Positions 33,453 to 42,778 of a stretch of DNA of 64,000 nt are shown in pieces (the stretch's first letter is position 1; every line of letters begins with the position of its first letter). The notes under the pieces are model-generated. The model worked only from the letters and a program-made list of their open reading frames with translations. It made no database searches and was not told the DNA's origin. A program made the position numbers and the translations under genes. Source of the stretch: Dryocola sp032000125 (GTDB lineage: Bacteria > Pseudomonadota > Gammaproteobacteria > Enterobacterales > Enterobacteriaceae). The stretch is taken from positions 1-64,000 of the forward strand of contig DAMALH010000017.1 of the NCBI GenBank assembly GCA_032000125.1. Reading direction: 5' to 3'.

Positions 33453-33791
33453 TTACAGTGCAGCTTCGTCGGCTTCGCCGGTACGAATACGAATGACACG
33501 TTGCAGTTCGGCAACGAAAATTTTGCCGTCACCAATTTTGCCGGTGTAGGCCGCTTTGCTGATGACATCAATCACCTCATCAAGCTGGTCGGCGGCAATG
33601 GCGATGTCGATTTTCACTTTTGGCAGAAAATTGACGCTGTATTCCGCCCCGCGGTACAACTCTGCATGACCTTTCTGACGGCCAAAGCCTTTTACTTCAG
33701 TCACGGTCAGCCCTTGAATGCCGATAGAAGACAGCGCTTCACGAACGTCTTCAAGCTTGAACGGTTTGATTACCACGGTAACCAGCTTCAT
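33453..33791 (-). CDS. glnK: GlnK nitrogen-regulatory PII protein
   Basis: GlnK is a trimeric PII protein that binds ATP, ADP and 2-oxoglutarate and regulates AmtB and NtrB. The 112-residue sequence has the uridylylated Tyr51 in the T-loop (LYRGAEYSVNFLPK), and the B- and C-loop signature TGKIGDGKIFV. The start MKLVTVVIKPFKLEDVREAL is canonical. A consensus sigma-54 promoter lies 55-70 bp upstream. Confidence 0.98.
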   Translation of the reverse strand: MKLVTVVIKPFKLEDVREALSSIGIQGLTVTEVKGFGRQKGHAELYRGAEYSVNFLPKVKIDIAIAADQLDEVIDVISKAAYTGKIGDGKIFVAELQRVIRIRTGEADEAAL

Positions 33792-33845
33792 AGATTCCCC
33801 TCCGGTAAGACAATGGGTAAGTGCACAGCTTCACGGTTGAGATAA

Positions 33846-33861
33846 AGCAAGGCGCGTGCCA
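33846..33861 (-). promoter_or_regulatory. Sigma-54 promoter of glnK-amtB
   Basis: The minus strand reads TGGCACGCGCCTTGCT, a full match to the sigma-54 consensus (TGGCAC-N5-TTGC). It lies 55 bp upstream of the glnK start. Confidence 0.95.
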
Positions 33862-33967
33862 GAAGTGAAAACAGCGCTTTTTACGGCGTCTTAATCAGCG
33901 GTATCGGGAGATTTATCAGCAAGGGAAAACGGCGGCGGCAATTCAGATTGTTCCTGGAAAGAAAAAA

Positions 33968-33984
33968 CGCACTATGCTGGTGCA
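33968..33984. promoter_or_regulatory. NtrC enhancer site upstream of glnK
   Basis: CGCACTATGCTGGTGCA closely fits the NtrC consensus (TGCAC-N7-GTGCA). It is about 107-122 bp upstream of the sigma-54 promoter. A second, partial site with TGCACCA and CCTGCA is at 34001-34020. Confidence 0.85.
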
Positions 33985-34057
33985 CGGTGCGTTTCAATAT
34001 TGCACCAACGACGACCTGCACGGGCGTTGGGCAAACTTACTGCCTGAAACTGGTGCA

Positions 34058-35836
34058 TCAGGCGATTAGCGATTCCTCGCGCGTGGCGGCGGCCAGCTCT
34101 TCACCGGCCAGTTGCAGTTGATACATGTGCCAGTAGCGCCCTTCGGAGGCCAGCAGCTCGGCGTGCGTGCCCCGCTCAACCGCCTGGCCGCGATGCAGTA
34201 CCAGAATGGTGTCGGCGTCGGTAATCGTCGACAGGCGGTGGGCGATCGCCACAAGCGTGGTATGTTGGCGAATGGCCGCCAGCGCCTGCTGAATAGCCTG
34301 CTCGGTGCCGGAGTCGATATTCGCCGTTGCCTCATCCAGGATAAGAATTTGCGGCGCATCAACCAGCACGCGCGCCAGCGCCAGAAGCTGCTTTTGCCCG
34401 ACGGACAAATTATTGCCCTGTTCGCCCAGGCGGGTGTGAATGCCGTCCGCCATGGCGCGAGCTAGATCCGCCAGCTGCACCGTTTCCAGCGCCTGCCATA
34501 CGGCTTCTTCGCTGATGTCGCGCCCCAGGGTAACGTTGGCAAAGAACGAGTCCGCCAGCACTACCGGGTCCTGTTGCACCATCGCAACGCCCCGGCGCAG
34601 GGTATCGTGGCTGAGCGTATTCAGCGGGCGGCCATCAAGCCGAATTTCGCCGCTGGTAAGCGGGTAATAGCCCATCAGCAGGTTGGCCAGCGTGCTTTTG
34701 CCGCTGCCCGTATGTCCCACCAGCGCCACAAAGCTGCGCGACGGTACTTGCAGATTAATGTCCTGCAGCACCAGGCGGTCGCCACGATAGGCAAAAGAGA
34801 CGTTATCCACGGCAATATTGCCGCTTGCCAGCGGACGAGCGTCGCTGCCGTAATCCTGGCGCTTGCCGTCCATCAGCTCAAAGACTCGCTCCCCGGCAAC
34901 GACCGCCTGTTGCAGCATCGACTGCTGAGTGGTCAGTTCGATAAGCGGTTCGTTAAGGCGGCCAAGGTAGTTGATAAAGGCGTACAGCACGCCCACTTCA
35001 ATGGTGCCTACCGAGGTGAAACCGAACAGCATCAGTAAGCCACAAAGCACCAGCGCCGAGAACAGGCTGAGCAATGGCCGCAGCAGAAAACCGTCCAGCC
35101 GCAGGGTTTGCATACGCGCCAGATAGTGCGAACGGCTCGCCGCCCCCATACGTTCGCCAAATCGCGCCTGCTGGCGGAACTGCTGGATGACGCTCATGCC
35201 GTTAATAACTTCGTTGAAACCATCGTTAATGTCCGCCAGATAGCCACGCACCCGACGCACGATCGGCGTGCTGTAGCGCTGGTAAATCACCATCACAATC
35301 AGCACGGCCGGGAATATAGTGACGGCGACCAGCGCCATACGCCAGTCGAGGCTGAACATCGCTACCAGCATCGCGCCAATTAACGCCGCGCTGCGCAGAA
35401 CGGTGGCAACGACGGTGACGTAAAGATCGCGTATCACTTCCGTGTCGTTAGTAACACGGGAAATAAGCTGCCCCACCGGCTGCGTATCAAACGCGCTTAA
35501 CGGCTGGCGAAGCGCAGCATCCATGACATCGGTACGCAGTTTTTGCACCACGCCTACGGCCGCCTGGTTGAACAGCAACGCCTGCCAGTAATGCAGCCCC
35601 GCGGCCGTCACGGAAAGCAGCAGATAGGCCGTGGCAAGCCCGGCCACCAGCGCAACCGGCAAGCGATGTTGCGACACCATGTTATCGATGAAATAGCTCA
35701 CCAGAATCGGGCCGGTAACTTCCGCTGCTGCCGCAATCCACAGCATCACCACGGCGCCCGCCAGCGGTTTGCGCCACGGCGACCCGTAGGCCAGCAGGCG
35801 TTTTATGGTCGGCCACTGCCTGTTTAACTTACGCAT
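34058..35836 (-). CDS. mdlB: MdlB, half ABC exporter
   Basis: From ATG 35836 this is a 592-residue half transporter with six N-terminal helices and a C-terminal ATPase. The ATPase has Walker A GHTGSGKS, signature LSVGQKQ and Walker B ILILDEATANID. It pairs with MdlA to form a heterodimeric multidrug exporter-like complex; the natural substrate is unclear. An N-terminal extension to 35953 is rejected because it would overlap mdlA deeply and does not fit the family. The start overlaps the mdlA stop by 8 bp. Confidence 0.96.
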   Translation of the reverse strand: MRKLNRQWPTIKRLLAYGSPWRKPLAGAVVMLWIAAAAEVTGPILVSYFIDNMVSQHRLPVALVAGLATAYLLLSVTAAGLHYWQALLFNQAAVGVVQKLRTDVMDAALRQPLSAFDTQPVGQLISRVTNDTEVIRDLYVTVVATVLRSAALIGAMLVAMFSLDWRMALVAVTIFPAVLIVMVIYQRYSTPIVRRVRGYLADINDGFNEVINGMSVIQQFRQQARFGERMGAASRSHYLARMQTLRLDGFLLRPLLSLFSALVLCGLLMLFGFTSVGTIEVGVLYAFINYLGRLNEPLIELTTQQSMLQQAVVAGERVFELMDGKRQDYGSDARPLASGNIAVDNVSFAYRGDRLVLQDINLQVPSRSFVALVGHTGSGKSTLANLLMGYYPLTSGEIRLDGRPLNTLSHDTLRRGVAMVQQDPVVLADSFFANVTLGRDISEEAVWQALETVQLADLARAMADGIHTRLGEQGNNLSVGQKQLLALARVLVDAPQILILDEATANIDSGTEQAIQQALAAIRQHTTLVAIAHRLSTITDADTILVLHRGQAVERGTHAELLASEGRYWHMYQLQLAGEELAAATREESLIA

Positions 35837-37604
35837 TGGCTTCCTCCGTATCGACCGCATCCGGCGCATCGTCCAGCGCAGCTTCCAGCTGCTGGTAGCG
35901 GTACATGTCGCGATACCATCCGGGTTGTGAAGCCAGCGCTTCGTGGTTACCACGCTGGGCCACGCGGCCGTGCTGCATGACCAGAATCTCGCTCGCTTCG
36001 GTCAGGGCCGACAGGCGGTGCGCGCTGATAATCACCGTGCGGTTCTCGCCCCACTGACGCAGGTTATGGAGAATTTGATGCTCGGTGCGTCCGTCCACCG
36101 CCGAAAGCGCATCGTCAAGAATAAGGATTTCAGCATCCAGCAGGAGCGCGCGGGCAATAGAAATACGCTGCTTCTGCCCGCCGGAAAGCATTACTCCGCG
36201 CTCGCCCACTTCCGTTTCGTAGCCCTGAGGCAGGCGCAGAATATCGTCATGCACGCTTGCAAGGCGTGCGACATGTTCTATTTCCTGCTGCGTGGCGTCC
36301 GGTTTACCCAGCGCGATATTGCTCGCCACGGTGTCGGAGAATAAAAACGGCGTCTGGTTTACTACCGCCAGGCGGCTGCGCCAGGCGTCCAGCCGCATCT
36401 GCGCCAGCGGGATATCGTGGAAGCGGATATCGCCCTGGTCGATATCAAAATGGCGCTGAAGCAGGGATAAAATGGTGCTTTTCCCCGTGCCGGTAGGGCC
36501 GCATAACCCAAGCATGCCGCCGGGCTTAAGCGTGAACGTCACGTTCTCAAGCGTTGGCTGCCTGACTTGCGGATAGTGAAATGCCCGAATATTCGCCTGC
36601 ACGGTGCCGCGCCCTTCCGGCGCGTCTTTCTCGCCATCGGTTACCGAGGGCGCTTCCTCCAGCATGCTGCGAATACGGCTATAGGCGGCGCTGCCGCGCT
36701 CGACGATATTAAACATCCACGCCAGCGCCAGCATCGGCCAAATCATCAGGCCCAGGTACATGACGAAGCTTGTCAGCTGACCGAGCGTTAACGTGCCCTG
36801 TATCACCATCCAGCTCCCGCCGCCTACCGCCAGCAGGTTCGCCGTGCCGATGGCGATATAAATAGTTGGGTCGAAACGGGCATCCACGCGCGCCACGCGC
36901 ATGTTTTTCGCCCCGGCGTCCTGCGCTTCGGCAGCAAACAGCGCAGACTGACGATCCTCCAGGCCAAAAGCTTTGATCATACGGATGCTGGTCAGGCTCT
37001 CCTGAGTACGATCGTTAAGGGTTGAAAACGCGGCCTGCGCGAGCTTAAAGCGCTGATGCAGCCGATCGCCGTAACGTTTGATAACCAGCGCCATTACCGG
37101 CATAGGAAGAAGCGCCAGCAGCGTCAGTTCCCAGCTAATTTGGGTCGACATGACAATCAGCACCGCGCAGCCCATTACCAGCGAGTCCACCAGCGTCAGC
37201 ACGCCTTCGCCTGCGGCAAATACCACGCGGTCCACGTCGTTGGTGGCTCGCGCCATTAAGTCACCGGTACGATGGCGAAGATAGAATTCGGGATGATGGC
37301 GGCTTAGCTGACGGTAGTAGTCTTCGCGCAATTCGACCGCAAGCTGGTAAGAGGCGCCAAACAGCAACACGCGCCATACGTAGCGCAGCGCATAGACCAC
37401 AACGGCGATGACAACCATCACGCCAAGCCACATCAGCACCTGTTGCCCTGACAGGCGATGTTCAGTGACGCCGTCCACAATTACGCCCACCACCTTTGGC
37501 GGTACGAGTTGTAAAATAGCGATGATGATAAGCAAAGCCACCGCCCCGAGATAGCGGCGCCATTCTCGGGTGAAGTACCAGCTTAATTGAGCAAATAATC
37601 GCAC
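35829..37604 (-). CDS. mdlA: MdlA, half ABC exporter
   Basis: This 591-residue half transporter begins MRLFAQLSWYFTREWRRYLG. Its ATPase has Walker A GPTGTGKS, signature LSGGQKQ and Walker B ILILDDALSAVD. In the MdlB partner the signature is altered (LSVGQKQ), typical of asymmetric heterodimeric exporters. It is the first gene of mdlA-mdlB, downstream of decR on the same strand with a 73-bp gap. Confidence 0.97.
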   Translation of the reverse strand: MRLFAQLSWYFTREWRRYLGAVALLIIIAILQLVPPKVVGVIVDGVTEHRLSGQQVLMWLGVMVVIAVVVYALRYVWRVLLFGASYQLAVELREDYYRQLSRHHPEFYLRHRTGDLMARATNDVDRVVFAAGEGVLTLVDSLVMGCAVLIVMSTQISWELTLLALLPMPVMALVIKRYGDRLHQRFKLAQAAFSTLNDRTQESLTSIRMIKAFGLEDRQSALFAAEAQDAGAKNMRVARVDARFDPTIYIAIGTANLLAVGGGSWMVIQGTLTLGQLTSFVMYLGLMIWPMLALAWMFNIVERGSAAYSRIRSMLEEAPSVTDGEKDAPEGRGTVQANIRAFHYPQVRQPTLENVTFTLKPGGMLGLCGPTGTGKSTILSLLQRHFDIDQGDIRFHDIPLAQMRLDAWRSRLAVVNQTPFLFSDTVASNIALGKPDATQQEIEHVARLASVHDDILRLPQGYETEVGERGVMLSGGQKQRISIARALLLDAEILILDDALSAVDGRTEHQILHNLRQWGENRTVIISAHRLSALTEASEILVMQHGRVAQRGNHEALASQPGWYRDMYRYQQLEAALDDAPDAVDTEEANA

Positions 37605-37677
37605 GCGGTTTTATTCCTGATTTACGGTCAGCCGACGAGGGCTTTAAAGATGTGCCGGGAGCGCTAAACGAGAGGGA

Positions 37678-38139
37678 TTAATCGCTTATCGGCAAAGCTG
37701 TAGTGTATTTTATCTGTTCCATGGCAAAACTCGAAGTCACATCGGCTAAGCCTGGAATGCCGTTGACCAGACGCTTATAAAAATCATCGTAGCGCTTCAT
37801 GTCCGCCACCTGCACACGCATCAGGTAGTCGTATTCCCCGGCCATTCGCCAGAAACCGAGCACTTCGGGCATCTCTTCCACTACGCTTACGAATTTACAG
37901 TACCATTCGCTGCTGTGCTGCTGGGTTTTTATCAGCACAAAAGCCGTCAGGCTCAGGCCAAGTTTTTCGGGGTCCAGCAGTGCAACCTTCGCACGTATAA
38001 CGCCGTCGTCTTCAAGCTTTTTCAGGCGCTTCCAGCAGGGCGTGGTGGTCAGATTAACGGCATCCGCCAGCGCCTGCAAAGAGAGGGTGCAGTCTTCCTG
38101 CAGCAGGGATAATAGCTTACGGTCAATTTTATCTGGCAT
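37678..38139 (-). CDS. decR: DecR, Lrp-family regulator of cysteine detoxification
   Basis: DecR (YbaO) of E. coli activates the cysteine desulfidase genes cyuPA in response to cysteine. The 153-residue protein has the AsnC/Lrp helix-turn-helix (LQALADAVNLTTTPCWKRLK, about residues 21-40) and the RAM ligand domain (AFVLIKTQQHSSEWYCKFVS; GEYDYLMRVQVADMKRYDDF). It is divergent from a cysteine desulfhydrase-like gene, with 115 bp between starts. Confidence 0.94.
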   Translation of the reverse strand: MPDKIDRKLLSLLQEDCTLSLQALADAVNLTTTPCWKRLKKLEDDGVIRAKVALLDPEKLGLSLTAFVLIKTQQHSSEWYCKFVSVVEEMPEVLGFWRMAGEYDYLMRVQVADMKRYDDFYKRLVNGIPGLADVTSSFAMEQIKYTTALPISD

Positions 38140-38151
38140 GGCGCTCTTCCG

Positions 38152-38166
38152 GAGAAAAATTTTCTC
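38152..38166. promoter_or_regulatory. Candidate DecR operator
   Basis: GAGAAAAATTTTCTC is a perfect 15-bp palindrome around a central base, with the AT-rich centre typical of Lrp-family sites. It lies 12 bp upstream of the decR start in the divergent region. Confidence 0.6.
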
Positions 38167-38254
38167 TAATGAAAGCCGTATGCAGGCAAAATGGCAACTT
38201 TTTTATCCCTCTTTTGCTTTAGGCTAAGCACAAATAGACAAACGGACCCCGATC

Positions 38255-39301
38255 ATGACCAGCAGCTGGGTAAACCACGCCATTAGCGAAATTAACGCCG
38301 ATTATCAACGTTCGGCAGACACGCATCTTATCCGCCTCGCCTTACCCGGTTTTCCCGGTATTCAACTGTATCTGAAAGATGAAAGCACGCATCCGACAGG
38401 CAGCCTGAAGCACCGTCTGGCACGGTCGCTGTTTCTCTACGGTTTGTGCAACGGCTGGATTAAAGAAGGCACCACGATTATCGAGGCGTCGTCTGGTTCA
38501 ACAGCCGTCTCTGAAGCCTATTTTGCCCGCCTGCTGGGCCTGCCCTTTATTGCCGTGATGCCAGGCTTTACAGCAAAACGTAAAGTCGAGCAGATCGAGT
38601 TTTATGGCGGCCGCTGCCACTTTGTAGACAGCGCCTGCGAAATCTACGCCGCTTCCGAGATGCTGGCACGCGAGCTGAACGGGCACTATATGGACCAGTT
38701 CACCTACGCCGAACGCGCTACCGACTGGCGCGGTAATAACAATATCGCCGACAGTATCTTTCGACAGATGGAGCATGAGCCGCATCCGGTGCCGGATTAT
38801 ATTGTGATGAGCGCAGGCACGGGCGGAACTTCAGCAACGATTGGCCGCTACCTGCGTTATCAGGGTCATCCGACCCGGCTGCTGGTGGTCGATCCGCAGA
38901 ATTCCGTTTTCCTCGACTACTGGCACCAGCGTGACTGCGGCCTGAGCAGCAACGTGGGCAGTAAAATCGAAGGCATCGGGCGTCCGCGCTGCGAACCCTC
39001 TTTCATTCCGGATGTTATCGATGAAATGATGCGTGTACCGGACGCCGCGAGCGTCGCCGCTATGCAATGGCTGGAATCGATGCTGGGGCGCAAGGTGGGT
39101 GCCTCTACCGGAACAAATATGTGGGGCGCATTACAGATGGCTGTCCGCATGCGTGCCGAAGGCCGTACGGGCTCGATTGTGACGCTGCTTTGCGACAGCG
39201 GCGAACGCTACCTGGAAACCTATTACAACGCGGAGTGGGTGACGGCGAATATCGGTGATTTACAGCCGTGGCGAGCAGAAATTCAGGAATTGCTGAAATA
39301 A
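38255..39301 (+). CDS. PLP-dependent cysteine desulfhydrase/synthase-like protein (Cds1-like)
   Basis: This 348-residue fold-type II PLP enzyme has the Schiff-base lysine Lys52 (THPTGSLKHRLA), the substrate loop ASSGSTAVSEAYFA and the phosphate loop SAGTGGTSATIGRY. It resembles the cysteine desulfhydrase Cds1 group of the cysteine synthase superfamily, which releases H2S, pyruvate and ammonia from cysteine. The divergent DecR regulator of cysteine degradation supports this. A biosynthetic cysteine-synthase-like reaction is the alternative. The gene is not present at this position in E. coli. Confidence 0.85.
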   Translation: MTSSWVNHAISEINADYQRSADTHLIRLALPGFPGIQLYLKDESTHPTGSLKHRLARSLFLYGLCNGWIKEGTTIIEASSGSTAVSEAYFARLLGLPFIAVMPGFTAKRKVEQIEFYGGRCHFVDSACEIYAASEMLARELNGHYMDQFTYAERATDWRGNNNIADSIFRQMEHEPHPVPDYIVMSAGTGGTSATIGRYLRYQGHPTRLLVVDPQNSVFLDYWHQRDCGLSSNVGSKIEGIGRPRCEPSFIPDVIDEMMRVPDAASVAAMQWLESMLGRKVGASTGTNMWGALQMAVRMRAEGRTGSIVTLLCDSGERYLETYYNAEWVTANIGDLQPWRAEIQELLK

Positions 39302-39307
39302 AAAAAT

Positions 39308-39330
39308 AGGCCGGGTTTCGCGCCCGGCCT
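39308..39330. terminator. Bidirectional terminator between the cds1-like gene and cof
   Basis: AGGCCGGG (39308-39315) pairs with CCCGGCCT (39323-39330) around a 7-nt loop. On the minus strand it is followed by TATTTTTT, so it ends cof transcripts. On the plus side it also closes the desulfhydrase-like gene, which stops 7 bp before it. Confidence 0.85.
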
Positions 39331-39344
39331 GCTGAAATGCCTTG

Positions 39345-40166
39345 TCATTCGGGGGAATAAGTAAGGTTTGGTGTATCCAGCCAATGGGTTAAATAATGTG
39401 AAACCGCCTGATTACTGCAGTGACCAATAACCGGCAGGTGGGGTAAATCCGCTTTTAACTGGGCCATCGCGTTGCCCATTATCAAACCGTGGCCAACGGA
39501 CGAAAGCATTTCGCGGTCGTTCATCGCGTCGCCAAACGCCATGCAATCCTGCAACGTCAGGCCAAGATGCTGGCTCAGAATGTTCAACGCCGAACCTTTG
39601 TTACAGCCCACCGGCAGGACTTCCAGGCAATCTACCGCCGAGAAACAAAGAAATGCGCTGTCGCCCAGCGCTTCGTTAAGCTCAATTTTAAGCCGGCTTA
39701 GATCGTCGTGATCGCCGCAGAAACAGATTTTCGTCACTTCGTCTTTGGGCAGGCTCTTCAGATCGGTCAGACGGTATTTGAAACCGCTGTAGACGTGAGC
39801 GTGAAGCAGGTCAGGGATTTCGTGTTGCGTCATCCAGCCCGCGTCGTTGAAAACGTGCATGCTGGCCTGGGTGTCCCACTGGCCGAGAATAACTTTTTCT
39901 GCCGCGGCCGGGGAGAGATCCTGCCGATGCAGCAGCTCGCCTTCCATGCTGTGAATACGCGTGCCGTTGCCGGTGATCAGGAAGGCTTCAAGGTCAAGCT
40001 TGCCCAGGACATGTCGCATTTCAAGCACGTGGCGGCCGGTAGCAAAAGCGAGGGTGATTTGACGTTCTTCGCGCAGGCGCTTAAGCGTACGCAGCGTTTC
40101 ATCACCAAGATGATGGTTGGGCAGCAGCAAAGTGCCATCCATATCAAATGCAGCCAGACGTGCCAT
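39345..40166 (-). CDS. cof: Cof, HMP-pyrophosphate phosphatase (HAD family)
   Basis: Cof hydrolyses HMP-pyrophosphate, a thiamine precursor, and other phosphates. The 273-residue HAD type II enzyme has the nucleophile motif DMDGTLLLPNHHLG near the start, the conserved Thr/Ser loop FATGRH and the metal-binding motif AFGDAMNDREML. ATG 40166 gives MARLAAFDMDGTL, the family start. It is divergent from ybaE. Confidence 0.95.
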   Translation of the reverse strand: MARLAAFDMDGTLLLPNHHLGDETLRTLKRLREERQITLAFATGRHVLEMRHVLGKLDLEAFLITGNGTRIHSMEGELLHRQDLSPAAAEKVILGQWDTQASMHVFNDAGWMTQHEIPDLLHAHVYSGFKYRLTDLKSLPKDEVTKICFCGDHDDLSRLKIELNEALGDSAFLCFSAVDCLEVLPVGCNKGSALNILSQHLGLTLQDCMAFGDAMNDREMLSSVGHGLIMGNAMAQLKADLPHLPVIGHCSNQAVSHYLTHWLDTPNLTYSPE

Positions 40167-40267
40167 GAATACTCCCGGTTGTGACCTTCCAGACATGACG
40201 TGCAGTATTGCCTGGCATATGCGGAACTAATAGTGAATACTTCACAAAAATTGTTCCGGGTTTAATG

Positions 40268-41971
40268 ATGCGTTTATTGAATCGGCTTAATCAGTACCAG
40301 AGGTTGTGGCAGCCTTCGGCAGGTGAAACCGTTCAGGCAACCGTGGCTGAACTTGCCGCCCGTTGTTTTTGCAGCGAGCGCCACGTTCGTACCCTGCTAA
40401 ATCAACTGGAAGATGCAGGCTGGTTAACATGGCGCGCGCGGTCGGGGCGGGGCAAGCGCGGCGAGCTAACTTTTTTAGTGACGCCGGACAGCGTGCGCGC
40501 AGGGATGATGGAAGAGGTATTGCACAAAGGGCAGCATCAGAACGCGCTGGAGCTCGCGCAAATCGCCCCTGAACAGCTTCGCCATCTGCTGCAGCCTTTT
40601 CTTGGCGGGCAATGGCAAAACGATACGCCAACCCTGCGCATCCCCTACTATCGACCTCTTGAGCCGTTACAACCGGGCTTTCTGCCGGGACGGGCTGAAC
40701 AGCACCTTGCCGGGCATATTTTTTCCGGCTTAACGCGTTTTGTCACCAACAGCGCGCTGCCTCAGCCCGATCTCGCTCACCACTGGCAGGTTTCCGAAGA
40801 CGGCCTGAGCTGGCATTTTTTTATCCGCTCAACGCTGCACTGGCACAACGGCGAAGCGGTGGAAACCGCCCAGTTGCAGCAGCGCCTGCTGATGCTGCTC
40901 GCCCTGCCCGCGATGCGCCGCCTGTTCGTTAGCGTAAAAACTATCGAGCAGCCTCATGCCCGCTGCCTGCGCTTTGTATTGCATCGCCCCGATTACTGGC
41001 TGCCCTGGCGTCTGGCCAGCTATTGCAGCCGTCTTGCCCATCCTGAGGATACACAGCTTGGCTGTGGGGCATTCCGTATCGCCAGCTATAAAGCAAACCT
41101 GGTGCGAATTGAAAGCCATGAAAGCCATCATCTGAACCACCCTTTACTGAAAGCCATTGAGTTCTGGATAACCCCCCAGCTTTTCGAAGCGGCGCTTGGC
41201 ACCAGTTGCCGCCACCCGGTGCAAATCGCCATCGGGCAGGAAGATGAGCTTGTGCATCTGCGGCCGGTGAAAAACAGTATCAGCCTCGGATTCTGCTATA
41301 TGGCTATCAGGCAAAATGGCAACCTGACGCCCGATCAGGCCCGCACGCTGATGCAGATCGTGCGGCGCCATGAGGTGATCGGCACGCTGCCGGTGGATGA
41401 GTCGTTAATCACGCCAAGCACGGAGATGATCCCCGGCTGGACGATGCCGCAGTGGGCGAACGTGGAGGCGGCGAAACTGCCCCGCCGGCTGACGCTAATT
41501 TATCATCTGCCGATGGAACTCCACGCGATGGCTCAGCAGCTAAAGCAATATCTCGCCACGCTCGGCTGCGAACTGACGCTGATATTCCACGACGCGAAAA
41601 CCTGGGCTGACTGCGAGGCGCTGGCCGACGCAGATATCGTGATGGGCGACAGGCTGATTGGCGAAGCGCCGGAGTATACGCTTGAGCAGTGGTTGCGCAG
41701 CGATGTTCTCTGGTCGCATGTGCTAACCGGCAGCCAGTATGCGCATTTGCAGGCCACGCTTGATGCGGTGCAGGTGCATCCCGATAACGCCGAGCGCTAT
41801 GCCGGGTTACGGGCCGTGTTCGGCTCGCTGATGCACGATGCCATCATCACGCCACTGTTTAACTACCGCTACCAGGTTAGCGCCCCGCCGGGGGTTAACG
41901 GCATCGAACTTAACGCCTGGGGCTGGTTCGACTTTACCCAGGCCTGGCTGCCGCCGCCGTCGATGACGTGA
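40268..41971 (+). CDS. ybaE: YbaE, SgrR-like regulator with solute-binding domain
   Basis: From ATG 40268 the protein is 567 residues and begins MRLLNRLNQYQRLWQPSAGE, as in E. coli YbaE. It has an N-terminal SgrR-type winged helix (ARCFCSERHVRTLLNQLEDAG) and a C-terminal periplasmic-binding-protein-like domain (SBP type 5; IPYYRPLEPLQPGFLPGRAE). It probably senses a small molecule in the cytosol; target and ligand are unknown. It is followed by queC, 73 bp downstream. Confidence 0.93.
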   Translation: MRLLNRLNQYQRLWQPSAGETVQATVAELAARCFCSERHVRTLLNQLEDAGWLTWRARSGRGKRGELTFLVTPDSVRAGMMEEVLHKGQHQNALELAQIAPEQLRHLLQPFLGGQWQNDTPTLRIPYYRPLEPLQPGFLPGRAEQHLAGHIFSGLTRFVTNSALPQPDLAHHWQVSEDGLSWHFFIRSTLHWHNGEAVETAQLQQRLLMLLALPAMRRLFVSVKTIEQPHARCLRFVLHRPDYWLPWRLASYCSRLAHPEDTQLGCGAFRIASYKANLVRIESHESHHLNHPLLKAIEFWITPQLFEAALGTSCRHPVQIAIGQEDELVHLRPVKNSISLGFCYMAIRQNGNLTPDQARTLMQIVRRHEVIGTLPVDESLITPSTEMIPGWTMPQWANVEAAKLPRRLTLIYHLPMELHAMAQQLKQYLATLGCELTLIFHDAKTWADCEALADADIVMGDRLIGEAPEYTLEQWLRSDVLWSHVLTGSQYAHLQATLDAVQVHPDNAERYAGLRAVFGSLMHDAIITPLFNYRYQVSAPPGVNGIELNAWGWFDFTQAWLPPPSMT

Positions 41972-42044
41972 AGAAGCTGGGCAGCCGCACGCCGGAGCGT
42001 TACCATATCGCCCGTAAAATTACTTTTGGATTACAGGATTACTC

Positions 42045-42740
42045 ATGAAACGTGCGGTCGTCGTCTTCAGCGGTGGGCAAGATTCCACTACCTGCCTGAT
42101 TCAGGCTTTACAACAGTATGATGAAGTACACTGTGTGACGTTTGATTATGGTCAGCGCCATCGTGCTGAGATCGACGTTGCGCGTGAGCTTGCGCTGAAG
42201 CTGGGCGCCCGCGCCCACAAAGTGCTGGATGTTACCGTGCTGAACGAACTGGCCGTCAGCAGCCTGACCCGCGACAGCATCCCGGTGCCGGATTTCGATC
42301 CGCAGGGAAGCGGCATTCCAAGCACATTTGTTCCGGGCCGTAATATCCTGTTTCTGACCCTCACGGCTATTTATGCTTATCAGGTTGAAGCCGAGGCCGT
42401 TATTACCGGCGTTTGCGAAACAGACTTCTCGGGCTACCCGGACTGCCGGGACGAATTTGTAAAAGCGCTAAATCATGCGGTAAGCCTGGGCATGGCGCGT
42501 GATATCCGGTTTGAAACGCCGCTGATGTGGCTGGATAAAGCTGAAACCTGGGCGCTGGCCGATTACTGGCAGCATCTCGATCTGGTGCGCACGCAAACCC
42601 TGACCTGCTATAACGGCATTCAGGGCGACGGCTGCGGCGAATGTGCCGCCTGCCACCTGCGTGCTAACGGCCTGAATCACTATCTGGCCGATAAGCCCAG
42701 GGTGATGGCCGCCATGAAGCAGAAAACCGGGCTTAATTAA
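42045..42740 (+). CDS. queC: QueC, 7-cyano-7-deazaguanine synthase
   Basis: QueC uses ATP and ammonia to convert CDG to preQ0 on the way to queuosine in tRNA. The 231-residue protein has the PP-loop FSGGQDSTTCLI and the C-terminal zinc site Cys188, Cys197, Cys200 and Cys203. The start follows ACAGGATTACTC. A hairpin (GGGCGTG, 42751-42757, with CACGCCC, 42766-42772) follows the stop. Confidence 0.98.
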   Translation: MKRAVVVFSGGQDSTTCLIQALQQYDEVHCVTFDYGQRHRAEIDVARELALKLGARAHKVLDVTVLNELAVSSLTRDSIPVPDFDPQGSGIPSTFVPGRNILFLTLTAIYAYQVEAEAVITGVCETDFSGYPDCRDEFVKALNHAVSLGMARDIRFETPLMWLDKAETWALADYWQHLDLVRTQTLTCYNGIQGDGCGECAACHLRANGLNHYLADKPRVMAAMKQKTGLN

Positions 42741-42778
42741 GCCAGGCCCCGGGCGTGGCACCTGTCACGCCCTGCGCT

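Noticed and set aside
34058..35953. Longer N-terminus for MdlB reaching 35953
   Set aside because: The extra 39 residues would overlap mdlA by over 120 bp and do not match the family; the ATG at 35836 fits.
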